Made by a program: the position numbers and the translations under genes. The notes beneath the pieces are model-generated. The model saw only the letters and a list, made by a program, of their open reading frames with translations. It did no database searches and was not told the origin of the DNA. 64,000 nucleotides of DNA from Cedecea neteri (GTDB lineage Bacteria > Pseudomonadota > Gammaproteobacteria > Enterobacterales > Enterobacteriaceae): assembly GCF_000758305.1 (NCBI RefSeq), contig NZ_CP009458.1, forward strand, positions 1,550,001 through 1,614,000, read 5' to 3'. Of the stretch, positions 24,504 to 32,782 are shown piece after piece. Positions within the stretch are counted from its first letter, which is position 1; each line of letters starts with the position of its first letter.

Positions 24504-25373
24504 TCAGAGGAAGTGAAGGAACTTCCCAACAACGGCTAAAACGACGGTGATGCAAATCAGACGCAAGGGGCTCCAGCCACGGCGCACCAGGGCGTACATT
24601 GCCAGGGTATAGACCAGCGGCAAAAACGCCGGCATCAGTTTGTCGATGACGTCAGCCTGAAGCTTAACTACCGCATCCCCGGCCGTAATTTCAAGCGTAG
24701 TGGATAGCCGAACATAGGTTGCCACGAGGGCACCGATAACGGTCATCCCGACGATGGAAGCGGCATGCCCGACCTTACGTGTATTGGCCTTAATTAACGG
24801 AATGGCCGCCACGCCCATGCGGTAAGCGTAGTGCGCCAGGCCGAAACGCAGACCCAGATGCACCACGTTAAACAGCACGATAAACACGATGGCACCGAGT
24901 ATCGATCCCTGAAGCGCCAGGCTGGCGCCGATGCCGCCGCAAATTGGCAGCAGCGTCAGCCAGAACATTGCATCCCCGATGCCGCCGAGCGGAGCACCAA
25001 CGGCAATTTTTGTGCTCTGGATGCTGTTTACATCCTGCTTCGAGCGTTCCATCGCCAGAATAATGCCGATCACAAAGGTGACCAGGAACGGATGGGTATT
25101 GAAGAACCCCATATGCCCCTGCATCGCCCGCGCCAAATCGCGTTTGTTGGTGTGGATCTTTTTCAGGGCAGGCAGCAGGCCATACAGCCAGCCACAGGCC
25201 TGCATACGCTCGTAGTTAAACGAGGCCTGCAGCAACATTGAACGCCATGCCACGCGGTTGATGTCTTTCCGGGTTAGCTCCGCGCCAATCTTCTGATCTT
25301 CATAAATATTATCGTTTGCGATGATGTTATCAGACTCAATGGCCTGTGAAAGCGTTTGGGTATCAGATGCCAT
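24504..25373 (-). CDS. agaE: PTS EIID component, N-acetylgalactosamine type
   Basis: A 289-residue inner-membrane subunit of the mannose/sorbose PTS family: a cytoplasmic N-terminal half with RMQACGWLYGLLPALKKI and GFFNTHPFLVTFVIGIILAMER, then APLGGIGDAMFW and C-terminal membrane helices. With AgaW it forms the sugar channel. The start overlaps the end of agaW by 11 bases. Assignment to the GalNAc (AgaE) rather than the galactosamine (AgaD) system rests on position after agaV-agaW. Confidence 0.9.
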   Translation of the reverse strand: MASDTQTLSQAIESDNIIANDNIYEDQKIGAELTRKDINRVAWRSMLLQASFNYERMQACGWLYGLLPALKKIHTNKRDLARAMQGHMGFFNTHPFLVTFVIGIILAMERSKQDVNSIQSTKIAVGAPLGGIGDAMFWLTLLPICGGIGASLALQGSILGAIVFIVLFNVVHLGLRFGLAHYAYRMGVAAIPLIKANTRKVGHAASIVGMTVIGALVATYVRLSTTLEITAGDAVVKLQADVIDKLMPAFLPLVYTLAMYALVRRGWSPLRLICITVVLAVVGKFLHFL

Positions 25374-26145
25374 CTTCGAATTCCTCTTTCTGGACGCGAG
25401 CGGGCTGCGGGGGAGTAGGGTCTTTACGCATCAAATCCATCAGGGCCAGCGCTAGCGCGGCGGCGGCAATCGCCAGCACCGGTAATTTCAACCAGGCTGC
25501 GCCAACAAAGCCGATGATGAAGTAGGGGATATAAACGTTTTTCATCATGATTTTCAGCAGTACGGCGAAACCGATAGCCGGCATGATGCCTCCGGCGACG
25601 CCAAGCCCGTCAATCAACCGCGCGGGCAGCATGTCGATGGCCGTTTTGGCATGTTCAGCGCCAAAATAAATGGGTAAGAAGGCACACATAAAATAGAAGA
25701 TGCCGAGTGCGAGCATCGCCAGATAGTTAATGCGCTCGATGCCATTGGTGTCGGCGTTTGCTGCCATGCGGTCGGCACGCGCCATGACGCCGGACATCAC
25801 GGAGAACAGGAAGGTGATGCCCATCTGCACCGCAACTGCAAAAGGCACCGCGACGCCGACGGCGACTTCGGGCTTCACGCCGGTGGTAATGGCAAAAGTC
25901 GTGCCGACGATGGTGCCGATAATGACGTTAGGCGGCTGCGCGCCGGCGAGCGGAGCCAGGCCCATCCACACCAGCTCCAGAGTGCCGCCGGTGAGAATAC
26001 CGGTGTGTAAATCGCCAAGAATAAGGCCAACCAGCGGGCCAAGGACGACGGGACGGTGCATATGGGTCAGGCCGTTGAACATATCCAGACCGGCGATAAA
26101 GGCCAGCAGGCCCAGGGCTATCGCTTGCAGTAAGCTGATTTCCAT
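25363..26145 (-). CDS. agaW: PTS EIIC component, N-acetylgalactosamine type
   Basis: A 260-residue integral membrane EIIC of the mannose family. It starts MEISLLQAIALG; the segment TGGTLELVWMGLAPLAGAQPPN is the family hallmark and the C-terminal QKEEFEDGI tail is as in E. coli AgaW. The start at 26145 was chosen by homology and avoids a 21-residue tail that runs into agaV. It lies 10 bases after agaV. Confidence 0.93.
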   Translation of the reverse strand: MEISLLQAIALGLLAFIAGLDMFNGLTHMHRPVVLGPLVGLILGDLHTGILTGGTLELVWMGLAPLAGAQPPNVIIGTIVGTTFAITTGVKPEVAVGVAVPFAVAVQMGITFLFSVMSGVMARADRMAANADTNGIERINYLAMLALGIFYFMCAFLPIYFGAEHAKTAIDMLPARLIDGLGVAGGIMPAIGFAVLLKIMMKNVYIPYFIIGFVGAAWLKLPVLAIAAAALALALMDLMRKDPTPPQPARVQKEEFEDGI

Positions 26146-26155
26146 AGCAAATACC

Positions 26156-26629
26156 TCAGAGAAGTTTATAGAGATCCTGAGCTGATTCCGTCGGTACACC
26201 CTGCACAAAACATTCGACGCCGGCCTGTTTCAGGCCGGAGAAGGCGGCAATGTCCTGTTCATCAACCGACACGGTTTTAGCCACCTGCTTTTTGCCTTCG
26301 ACGTAGTGCATGTTGCCCACGTTGATGCGCGTAACCGGCACGTTGCCGTTTACCAGGGTGAGGAAATCCCGCGGATTTTTGCAGACCAGCAGGATCTTCT
26401 GGCGATCGGCAGCACGATGAATGTTGTCGATGACTTTTTGCAGCGGCCAGAAGCGCACCGCAATTCCTTCTGCCAGCACCATCTCCATCAGGTTCTGCTG
26501 GATGGGATCTTCCGCCACCTCATCATTCGCGACCAGAACCAGGTTTGCGCCGGAAAACCCGACCCACTGCACGCCAACCTGACCGTGGATCAGGCGCTCA
26601 TCAATGCGGCTTAAGACAATATTTGGCAT
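26156..26629 (-). CDS. agaV: PTS EIIB component, N-acetylgalactosamine type
   Basis: A 157-residue mannose-family EIIB carrying phospho-histidine H15 in IDERLIHGQVG. It takes phosphate from AgaF and transfers it to GalNAc during uptake through AgaW/AgaE. It follows kbaZ by 24 bases in the same operon. Confidence 0.93.
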   Translation of the reverse strand: MPNIVLSRIDERLIHGQVGVQWVGFSGANLVLVANDEVAEDPIQQNLMEMVLAEGIAVRFWPLQKVIDNIHRAADRQKILLVCKNPRDFLTLVNGNVPVTRINVGNMHYVEGKKQVAKTVSVDEQDIAAFSGLKQAGVECFVQGVPTESAQDLYKLL

Positions 26630-26653
26630 GGTATTTCCCTTATTATCATTGTG

Positions 26654-27946
26654 TTAATGAGGATTTTGCTCACCGTGACAGGCCGCGTGATACTGGCGCA
26701 GCACATCCTGAATATGGTCGATAATCAGTTCATGAGGTTTAGCCGCCAGCTGTGCTTCCCGCACTTTGGCGTACTGAAGCGGCAGGTACTGGCTGATTAA
26801 CGGCAGTGGAATAGGCTCGTGGGCAAGGTTCCTGACTAGCACATCGTAAGCCTCATCGATATCGCGATCCGGCCAGTAGTAGCGTACGCGGTCAGAGTAG
26901 CTGTAGCCGCGTGCCAGACGTAGCGCATCGCCGTTGCCGTGATAGTGCTGCTGCCAGTGCTCCGGGTGATCAAGCATCACGCTTTCCAGGACGTCCCTCA
27001 GGCCGGAGCATTTGTGTGCCGGGAGCAGTTCTCGCTCAATGGCTGATAGGGAAAAAAGGGCTTCACGCAGGGCAAAAGTCAGGGCCGGGCCGACTTTTAG
27101 GATCGCAAAGTGATCTTCCACTAACTGATGCAGCGCCTGAGTGGTCTGGTAATCCGTTGAATGCGCTTCAAAAACCATCGTTGGTGAATCTGCGATGAGT
27201 TTGCTTAGTGCCCGGGCTTTTTCCGGCTGATAATCAATCACCTGGGTGTGGTCGAACTCGACGCCGGGTTGAACAACAAGGCCAATAATTCGCGGCCAGA
27301 TCTGACTCAGCCCTTGTTCTGCAAAAGCCTGGCGGTGAGCTTCCAGCGTGGCGTCTGCGGCCTGCGGCGTGGTGACGGCGAGCTCAGCGAGAGTTTCATG
27401 GGCACCGCCAGGGACTGGCACTTCAGTACCGATGATGTACACCAGATCGGCATGGCCAAAGTGGTCGATACAGGTTTGCTCGGCAATCAGCGCCAGTCTG
27501 GCTGCTCGCCCGGCAACGACGTCATCCGTGAGCGGCACGGGATCGTCTGCACAAGACATGCTGCAGTCGAGGTGTATTTTCTTGAAGCCTGCGGCGACAT
27601 AGCTACGGATCAGCTCTTCGGCATGGGACATTGCCTCTTCGGCTGGCCGGGTTTGCCAGCGGTTTGGCCCAAGATGATCGCCGCCGAGTATCAGGTTGGC
27701 ATAAGGAAAGCGGTGTTGTTCCGCGAGTTGATAAACGAAACCGCAGAAATCCGCAGGTGTCATCCCCGTATAGCCGCCGTACTGATCTACCTGATTAGAG
27801 GTCGCTTCAATAAGCAAGCTGGTGCCGGCTTCACGAGCGTGGCGCATGGCGGCCTCAAGCACCAGCGGATGCGCGGAGCACACCGCAAAGATCCCGCACT
27901 GGTTGTTCCGTTTATGGTTAGCGACAAATTCGATCAACTGTTTCAC
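26654..27946 (-). CDS. kbaZ: Tagatose-1,6-bisphosphate aldolase non-catalytic subunit
   Basis: KbaZ is required for full activity and stability of the KbaY aldolase. The 430-residue protein matches E. coli KbaZ throughout (GGDHLGPNRWQ, IGTEVPVPGGAHETL, FEAHSTDYQT, LARGYSYSDRVRYYWPD). The preferred start is the GTG at 27946, which has GGAGAGGAAA directly before it and gives the family N-terminus MKQLIEFV; a GTG four codons upstream is possible. It is the first gene of the cluster, divergent from agaR. Confidence 0.93.
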   Translation of the reverse strand: MKQLIEFVANHKRNNQCGIFAVCSAHPLVLEAAMRHAREAGTSLLIEATSNQVDQYGGYTGMTPADFCGFVYQLAEQHRFPYANLILGGDHLGPNRWQTRPAEEAMSHAEELIRSYVAAGFKKIHLDCSMSCADDPVPLTDDVVAGRAARLALIAEQTCIDHFGHADLVYIIGTEVPVPGGAHETLAELAVTTPQAADATLEAHRQAFAEQGLSQIWPRIIGLVVQPGVEFDHTQVIDYQPEKARALSKLIADSPTMVFEAHSTDYQTTQALHQLVEDHFAILKVGPALTFALREALFSLSAIERELLPAHKCSGLRDVLESVMLDHPEHWQQHYHGNGDALRLARGYSYSDRVRYYWPDRDIDEAYDVLVRNLAHEPIPLPLISQYLPLQYAKVREAQLAAKPHELIIDHIQDVLRQYHAACHGEQNPH

Positions 27947-28197
27947 TTTCCTCTCCACGGCGATGGGTTAAAACATTTTCTTTCGATTCATTTCATTTAA
28001 TCGTGCCTGAATGACGTTTGAGAATAAAAAGAAAGATACTGGAATTGCGATCTGTTTCGCAAAAGAAACATAGTGAAAGTCGATGGTGTGCTTACAGCAC
28101 CTTTTGAACGAAGATTCCTGGGGCTTGCTTTCTGCTAAAAGAAAGGTGTTAATAGGCAAATAGAAATGAAACGAAAGATATATTGAAAGGTTACCCT
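27947..28197. promoter_or_regulatory. kbaZ-agaR divergent control region with two AgaR-type operators
   Basis: The 251-bp gap carries an AgaR-type site near each gene: 27977-28000 (plus orientation, TTTCGATTCATTTCATTT, next to kbaZ) and 28157-28180 (minus orientation, TTTCGTTTCATTTC, 18 bases before the agaR start). This arrangement allows AgaR to repress both the operon and itself. A further small dyad, GTTTC-N6-GAAAC at 28054-28069, lies between them. Confidence 0.68.
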
Positions 28198-29007
28198 ATG
28201 AGCAACAGCGATACCGCAACGGACAAACGTATTCCGGGTACCAGCGAAAGGCGCGAGCAGATTATTCAGCGCCTTCGCCAGCAGGGAAGCGTGCAGGTAA
28301 ATGATTTATCTTCTTTTTTTGGTGTTTCTACCGTCACCATTCGCAACGATCTCGCGTTTCTTGAAAAGCAGGGCATTGCGGTTCGTGCCTACGGCGGAGC
28401 GCTGATTTGTGAGCCCGGCAGCGTGGTAGCAGAGCCTTCGGTGGAGGATAAAAGCTCGCTGAATACGTCTCTGAAGCGCAGCATCGCGCGTGTGGCTGCG
28501 GACTTGATCCAGCCCGGCGACAAGGTGATTCTTGACTCCGGCACCACGACATATGAAATCGCCCGGCTAATGCGCCAGCATAAAGAAGTGATCGCCATGA
28601 CCAACGGTATCAACGTGGCTAATGCGTTGTTAGAAGCTGAAGGGGTTGAGGTGCTGATGACCGGCGGGCACCTGCGCCGCCAGTCGCTATCGTTTTACGG
28701 CGACAGCGCGGAACAGTCGCTGCAAAATTATCATTTCGACATGCTGTTCCTCGGGGTGGATGCTATCGACCCGGAACGCGGTGTGAGCACCCATAACGAG
28801 GATGAAGCGCGCCTCAACCGCAAGATGTGCGAAGTCGCCGAGCGTATTATCGTGGTGACAGATTCCAGTAAATTTAACCGCTCCAGCCTGCATAAAATCA
28901 TCGATATCCAGCGCATTCACCGGGTAATCACCGATATAGGCATTCCTGCAGATAGCCTGAGCGCGCTGCGTAAGAGCGGGATTGAGGTTGTGCTGGTGGG
29001 CGACTAG
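28198..29007 (+). CDS. agaR: DeoR-family repressor of the aga cluster
   Basis: A 269-residue DeoR/GlpR-type repressor: N-terminal HTH (about residues 18-70, QVNDLSSFFGVSTVTIRNDLAFLEKQG) and a C-terminal sugar-phosphate sensor domain with ILDSGTTTYEIARLM and ITDIGIPADSL. It is almost identical in length and sequence to E. coli AgaR. The ATG at 28198 is used; an upstream codon would add five residues with no homologue. Divergent from kbaZ. Confidence 0.95.
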   Translation: MSNSDTATDKRIPGTSERREQIIQRLRQQGSVQVNDLSSFFGVSTVTIRNDLAFLEKQGIAVRAYGGALICEPGSVVAEPSVEDKSSLNTSLKRSIARVAADLIQPGDKVILDSGTTTYEIARLMRQHKEVIAMTNGINVANALLEAEGVEVLMTGGHLRRQSLSFYGDSAEQSLQNYHFDMLFLGVDAIDPERGVSTHNEDEARLNRKMCEVAERIIVVTDSSKFNRSSLHKIIDIQRIHRVITDIGIPADSLSALRKSGIEVVLVGD

Positions 29008-29030
29008 CTTTTCGTTTCTGGCGGGCCCGC

Positions 29031-29059
29031 GTGACAGGGGAGATGAAACCCTCTATACT
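29031..29059 (+). promoter_or_regulatory. rnpB promoter
   Basis: -35 GTGACA (29031-29036), a 17-base spacer and -10 TATACT (29054-29059), seven bases before the 5' end of RNase P RNA. This is a near-consensus sigma-70 promoter. Confidence 0.8.
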
Positions 29060-29066
29060 GCGCGCC

Positions 29067-29443
<377 letters not shown>

Positions 29444-29454
29444 CATTCATATCG

Positions 29455-29495
29455 AAACGCCCCGTACAGTGAAAGCTGGCGGGGCGTTTTGTTTT
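29455..29495 (+). terminator. rnpB terminator 1
   Basis: Stem AAACGCCCCG / CGGGGCGTTTT followed by GTTTT. It ends the primary rnpB transcript about 50 bases beyond the mature 3' end. Confidence 0.85.
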
Positions 29496-29506
29496 CAGAA
29501 ACAACA

Positions 29507-29620
29507 AGATGAATGACTGTCCACGACGCTCTTCATAGAAAGAAAGCGGCTTATCGGTCAGCTTCAACTCCTTAATAAACGCCCCGCAGGTGCAAGTTTG
29601 CGGGGCGTTTTGTTTTCAAC
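29507..29620 (+). repeat. rnpB 3'-end tandem repeat, copy 2
   Basis: Repeats the last 50 bases of rnpB (with an altered middle, CGCTCTTCATAGAAAGAAAG) plus the terminator. Copy 2 lacks the M1 core and should not be functional. It is a partial duplication of the RNA gene end. Confidence 0.8.
29575..29617 (+). terminator. rnpB terminator 2
   Basis: Stem AAACGCCCCGCA / TGCGGGGCGTTTT followed by GTTTT, in repeat copy 2. It acts as a backup to terminator 1 and may also face the end of the MarR-GNAT gene. Confidence 0.8.
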
Positions 29621-29625
29621 ACAGC

Positions 29626-30552
29626 CTATTTCAGCGTTTTAAGCATGCAGATCTCACAGCTGTTGTGGCCGGTGTTGCCCAGGTTGCCGTCCAGATGCTT
29701 GAAACCGAACGCTTCGTAGAGTGAGACCGCCGAGCTGAGTTCATTTAGCGTTTCCAGGTAGCAGTATCGATAGCCGAACGCTTCGGCTTGCTCTATCGCC
29801 AGCGCCATCAGGCGTCTTCCCAGGCCCATGCCCGTCACGCTGCTGTCCAGATAGAGTTTCTGCAATTCACAATATTCTTCACCTGCGCCCTGCAGCGGGG
29901 CGATGCCAACGCCGCCTAAAATCTTGCCCTCGTGTTCAACTACCCAGTAGCCGGAACCGGAGTTTTGGTAGGCGCTGGTCAGGTCATTCAGCGCCGGATC
30001 GTGCAGGCTCACGCCTTCGAGATGATCGATTTTGTTATCGCGAAAGCTTTGGCGGATCACGTCAGCGATAGCGAGATTGTCCTCTGCGCGAATGGGCCGG
30101 ATCTTAACCTGAAGATCCCTCTGGCTGCGGGCATTGACCAGCGCGCGAGTCAGCGATTTGACCGACTGATAGATCTGCTGCTTTTCGCTGTCTGATGCCA
30201 GAGAAAGGGCCTGGGCCGTGAAGTCGTTAGCGTGTTCGGTAAGATCTTTCAGTGCGGCAATGCCCTCCTGGCTAAGGTTGAACACAGTGGCTCTCCCGTC
30301 GCTTTCATCCTGCGTTCTTGCCAGCAGATGGGCACTTTCAAGACCGCGAAGCGTTCTGCTAATGCTGGATTTTTCCACGCACAGGCGGCGGGCAAGCTCC
30401 GTTACCCCGGCAGGCTTGCGATCGAGTTCGATCAAGATATGGCTTTGTAACGGCGACAGATCGGTCCCGCTGCTTTTCCTGTTCAGCATGCCCAGCTCGC
30501 GCACCATCTCGCGCAGCGCGGCGCGGAATTCTTCAATTTCGTTGGTCTGCAT
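29626..30552 (-). CDS. MarR-GNAT fusion: transcription regulator with N-acetyltransferase domain
   Basis: A 308-residue two-domain protein. Residues 1-145 are a MarR-type winged helix (VTELARRLCVEKSSISRTLRGLESAHLL; DESDGRATVFNLSQEG is the wing). Residues 150-308 form a GNAT domain with the acetyl-CoA loop in VTGMGLGRRLMALAIEQA (about 233-250). The acceptor is unknown; some fused members sense or modify small molecules. It is divergent from the small-peptide/ATPase pair, and a strong dyad (30585-30599) lies 33 bases before its start, suggesting autoregulation. Confidence 0.85.
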   Translation of the reverse strand: MQTNEIEEFRAALREMVRELGMLNRKSSGTDLSPLQSHILIELDRKPAGVTELARRLCVEKSSISRTLRGLESAHLLARTQDESDGRATVFNLSQEGIAALKDLTEHANDFTAQALSLASDSEKQQIYQSVKSLTRALVNARSQRDLQVKIRPIRAEDNLAIADVIRQSFRDNKIDHLEGVSLHDPALNDLTSAYQNSGSGYWVVEHEGKILGGVGIAPLQGAGEEYCELQKLYLDSSVTGMGLGRRLMALAIEQAEAFGYRYCYLETLNELSSAVSLYEAFGFKHLDGNLGNTGHNSCEICMLKTLK

Positions 30553-30584
30553 AGTAACTCACATCAATGAGGGAAATGTATTTG

Positions 30585-30599
30585 GTTAACACTGTTAAC
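30585..30599. promoter_or_regulatory. MarR-type dyad operator
   Basis: GTTAACACTGTTAAC is two exact GTTAAC arms around a three-base centre, in the divergent gap between the MarR-GNAT gene and the small peptide gene. It is well placed to control both. Confidence 0.6.
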
Positions 30600-30655
30600 T
30601 AGTTTGTGTATCATACCGAAATTAAACAGGCAGACAAGTGACCAGGAGGGGCAGG

Positions 30656-30757
30656 ATGCAAAACAGAGAACCGGATGCAACGGACAGAAGGATTGTGATC
30701 GGCACGATCGTTGCCGTGCTGTGCTTTTACATTGCGGTTGCGGTGGGATCGCTTTGA
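30656..30757 (+). CDS. 33-residue single-pass membrane peptide
   Basis: A short frame with an excellent ribosome site (AGGAGGG, eight bases before the ATG). The product has a charged N-terminus (MQNREPDATDRR) and one hydrophobic helix (IVIGTIVAVLCFYIAVAVGSL) that ends the protein. This build is typical of bacterial small membrane proteins. It is followed after 73 bases by the AAA ATPase gene and may share its transcript. I do not recognise a named homologue. Confidence 0.6.
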   Translation: MQNREPDATDRRIVIGTIVAVLCFYIAVAVGSL

Positions 30758-30830
30758 GCCTCTGGCGGCAAACAAGTGCGCTTTGGCGGGTATTTGTCAT
30801 AATGCTCCTCAAGTTTCACTGTGGCGAAAA

Positions 30831-31931
30831 ATGATGATCAAATCCCTGTACATCGACAACTACCGTTCTGTGCGTAAGCTTTCCATTGATTTGGGCAGGT
30901 TGAATGTGGTGTTTGGGCCAAACGGGTGCGGTAAGTCTAATATTTATAAGGCGATCCATCTGATCCACGGCGCGGGGAGTGGGCAACTGTCTCATTGGCT
31001 TTCTGATGAAGGCGGGATCCAGAAAGCAATGTGGGCGGGCGATCGTGCCCGCGGCTACGCCAGCGCGCCGCGCAGGCTGACGCTGGCAGTCGAAACCGAC
31101 ACGTTTGAATATGAACTGCAGGTGGGCTTCCCTGAACCGCTGCCGTACCCGACGATGTTTGGCCTCGATCCTATCGTCAAAGAAGAGCAAATCTGGCTCA
31201 GCGGCTACCGGCGTCGCCCTTCATCGTCGGTCATGCAGCGCCGCAACCAGACGGTCTTTCTTAATAACGTCAACGGCGAAAAGGTCACTCACGCCGCCAC
31301 GCTGTACGAAAATGAATCCCTCTTTGGCCAGCTTGGCGAGCCGCATTTGTACCCGGAAGTCTCCAGCGCCAGGGAGACGCTGCGTAACTGGCGCTTCTAC
31401 CACGAGTTCGATATTTCCAAAGGCGCTGGCCTGAGGCTGCCGCAGGTGGGCTATCGCTCTCCGGTGCTGTCCGGCGATGGCTTAAACCTGGCCGCCGCAT
31501 TTCAGACCATCGTCGAAATTGGCGACAGCGAGCTGATGTTTACCGTGCTGGAGCAGGCTTTCCCGGAATGTACGTTTTTCTGTGATAACAGCGGCGGGCG
31601 CTTTCAGATGATGATGAACCGGCAGGGGATTAATCGCCCGCTGGAGTCCGCGGAGTTTTCAGACGGCACGCTGCGCTTTCTCTGCCTGACGGTGGCGCTG
31701 CTCAGCCCGAGGCCGCCGCAATTTATCGCGCTTAATGAGCCTGAGAATAGCCTGCATCCGCAAATGCTCCCGGCGCTTGCCCGCCTGATTGCCGAGGCAA
31801 GCCGTTACACGCAAATTTGGCTCACCAGCCACTCGCCTGAACTGGCAACCCTTATTGAAAAACATACGGCGTTTACGCTGTACGAGTTAGGCATTGAGAA
31901 AGGGGAAACCACGATGACTCAGCTGGCCTGA
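30831..31931 (+). CDS. AAA family ATPase (RecF/OLD-like ABC fold)
   Basis: A 366-residue cytoplasmic ATPase of the SMC/RecF-like group. Walker A is GPNGCGKS (residues 29-36), a Walker B-like strand is QFIALNEPENSLHP (ALNEPE in place of the usual LLDEPE), and the H-loop is WLTSHSPEL. The middle is not coiled-coil and no nuclease (TOPRIM) domain is attached, unlike OLD proteins. Such lone ATPases are often annotated as hypothetical and some take part in defence or DNA metabolism; the role here is unknown. The start at 30831 (MMIKSLYIDNYRSV) fits the family. Confidence 0.8.
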   Translation: MMIKSLYIDNYRSVRKLSIDLGRLNVVFGPNGCGKSNIYKAIHLIHGAGSGQLSHWLSDEGGIQKAMWAGDRARGYASAPRRLTLAVETDTFEYELQVGFPEPLPYPTMFGLDPIVKEEQIWLSGYRRRPSSSVMQRRNQTVFLNNVNGEKVTHAATLYENESLFGQLGEPHLYPEVSSARETLRNWRFYHEFDISKGAGLRLPQVGYRSPVLSGDGLNLAAAFQTIVEIGDSELMFTVLEQAFPECTFFCDNSGGRFQMMMNRQGINRPLESAEFSDGTLRFLCLTVALLSPRPPQFIALNEPENSLHPQMLPALARLIAEASRYTQIWLTSHSPELATLIEKHTAFTLYELGIEKGETTMTQLA

Positions 31932-31934
31932 CGT

Positions 31935-31966
31935 CGTTTCCCTTCCCCGTAAGGAGAAGGGAAACG
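31935..31966. terminator. Hairpin between convergent ATPase and barrel-protein genes
   Basis: CGTTTCCCTTC pairs with GAAGGGAAACG over a short loop. There is no clear T run on either side, so it may be a factor-assisted end or an mRNA stabiliser for both converging transcripts. Confidence 0.55.
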
Positions 31967-31971
31967 TAAGG

Positions 31972-32766
31972 TTACAGGCTACCGGCGATGGTGATGTAGT
32001 CGGTATAAAGTTGCGGGGCACCAGAGAACGAAGCCAGTTCGCGCCATTCGTCGTACATTCTTTCGCTTTCCTGATGATCCTTCACAAACTGCAGCGATTT
32101 CTCCGTGGAGACGTCCAGTTCCGGGTGGAATGAGTTCAGCGAGGCCAGGCTTTCTATCTCGAGCATCACCAGATATTGCTCGATGCGGTTGCCGCCGGTG
32201 CCTTTCAACATATGGAATTTCCAGCCTGGGTAGTCGTCAATACGGTGAACGTTGTCGCGGATAAATGCATCGAAAGTCTGCGGGGAAACACCTGAACGCA
32301 GCGCCAGATTGTGTAACCCGACGACACGTTTAATCGGTTCCTGCCCGTCGCGTAGCTGGTAGTTTGGCCCTTCTGCCAAAGAGCTATGTTCGTTTTCAGC
32401 GAGCTGCTGATAGGTGGAGAAAATTGTTGGCAGCTCGCCAAACGTCGCGAAGGTTTTCCAGGTGTTGATAAGCTCAATGCCCGCAGGATGATCGCGCCAA
32501 AAAGCACGAGCCTGCTCCGTTTGTTCCCCCTGGCTATCGATATAGCGCGCGTAGCTGTCGGCATTTTCTGCTTCGTACAACATCAGGTATTGGTTCTGAC
32601 GCTCTCCGCGCAGGCCTTTCAGCAAGGTCCAGCGCCAGCCCGGATAGGCGGGGATATGCACGCCTTTGGCTTGCACAAAGGCTTCGAACGTCTCTTCGGT
32701 GACGCCCTTTTTCAGGTTAAGGCCCACATAGTGAAGACTGAATACTGCCGGTGATGACTGACTCAT
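31972..32766 (-). CDS. Duplicated dimeric alpha/beta-barrel protein, copy 2
   Basis: A 264-residue protein made of two similar halves (about 1-130 and 140-264), each with a YPGW-[RK]-x-x-[LM]LKG-x-x-G-x-R-x-x-QYL motif, which gives the look of a fused dimeric alpha/beta (ferredoxin-like) barrel as in DABB, EthD or NIPSNAP proteins. It is a paralogue of the product of 34028-34819. No catalytic residues can be assigned. It is the last gene of the glycosyltransferase-radical SAM operon, 16 bases after the MFS gene. The start is MSQSSPAVFSLHYV; a longer frame is not credible. Confidence 0.7.
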   Translation of the reverse strand: MSQSSPAVFSLHYVGLNLKKGVTEETFEAFVQAKGVHIPAYPGWRWTLLKGLRGERQNQYLMLYEAENADSYARYIDSQGEQTEQARAFWRDHPAGIELINTWKTFATFGELPTIFSTYQQLAENEHSSLAEGPNYQLRDGQEPIKRVVGLHNLALRSGVSPQTFDAFIRDNVHRIDDYPGWKFHMLKGTGGNRIEQYLVMLEIESLASLNSFHPELDVSTEKSLQFVKDHQESERMYDEWRELASFSGAPQLYTDYITIAGSL

Positions 32767-32782
32767 ACAAACTCCTGTTTCG

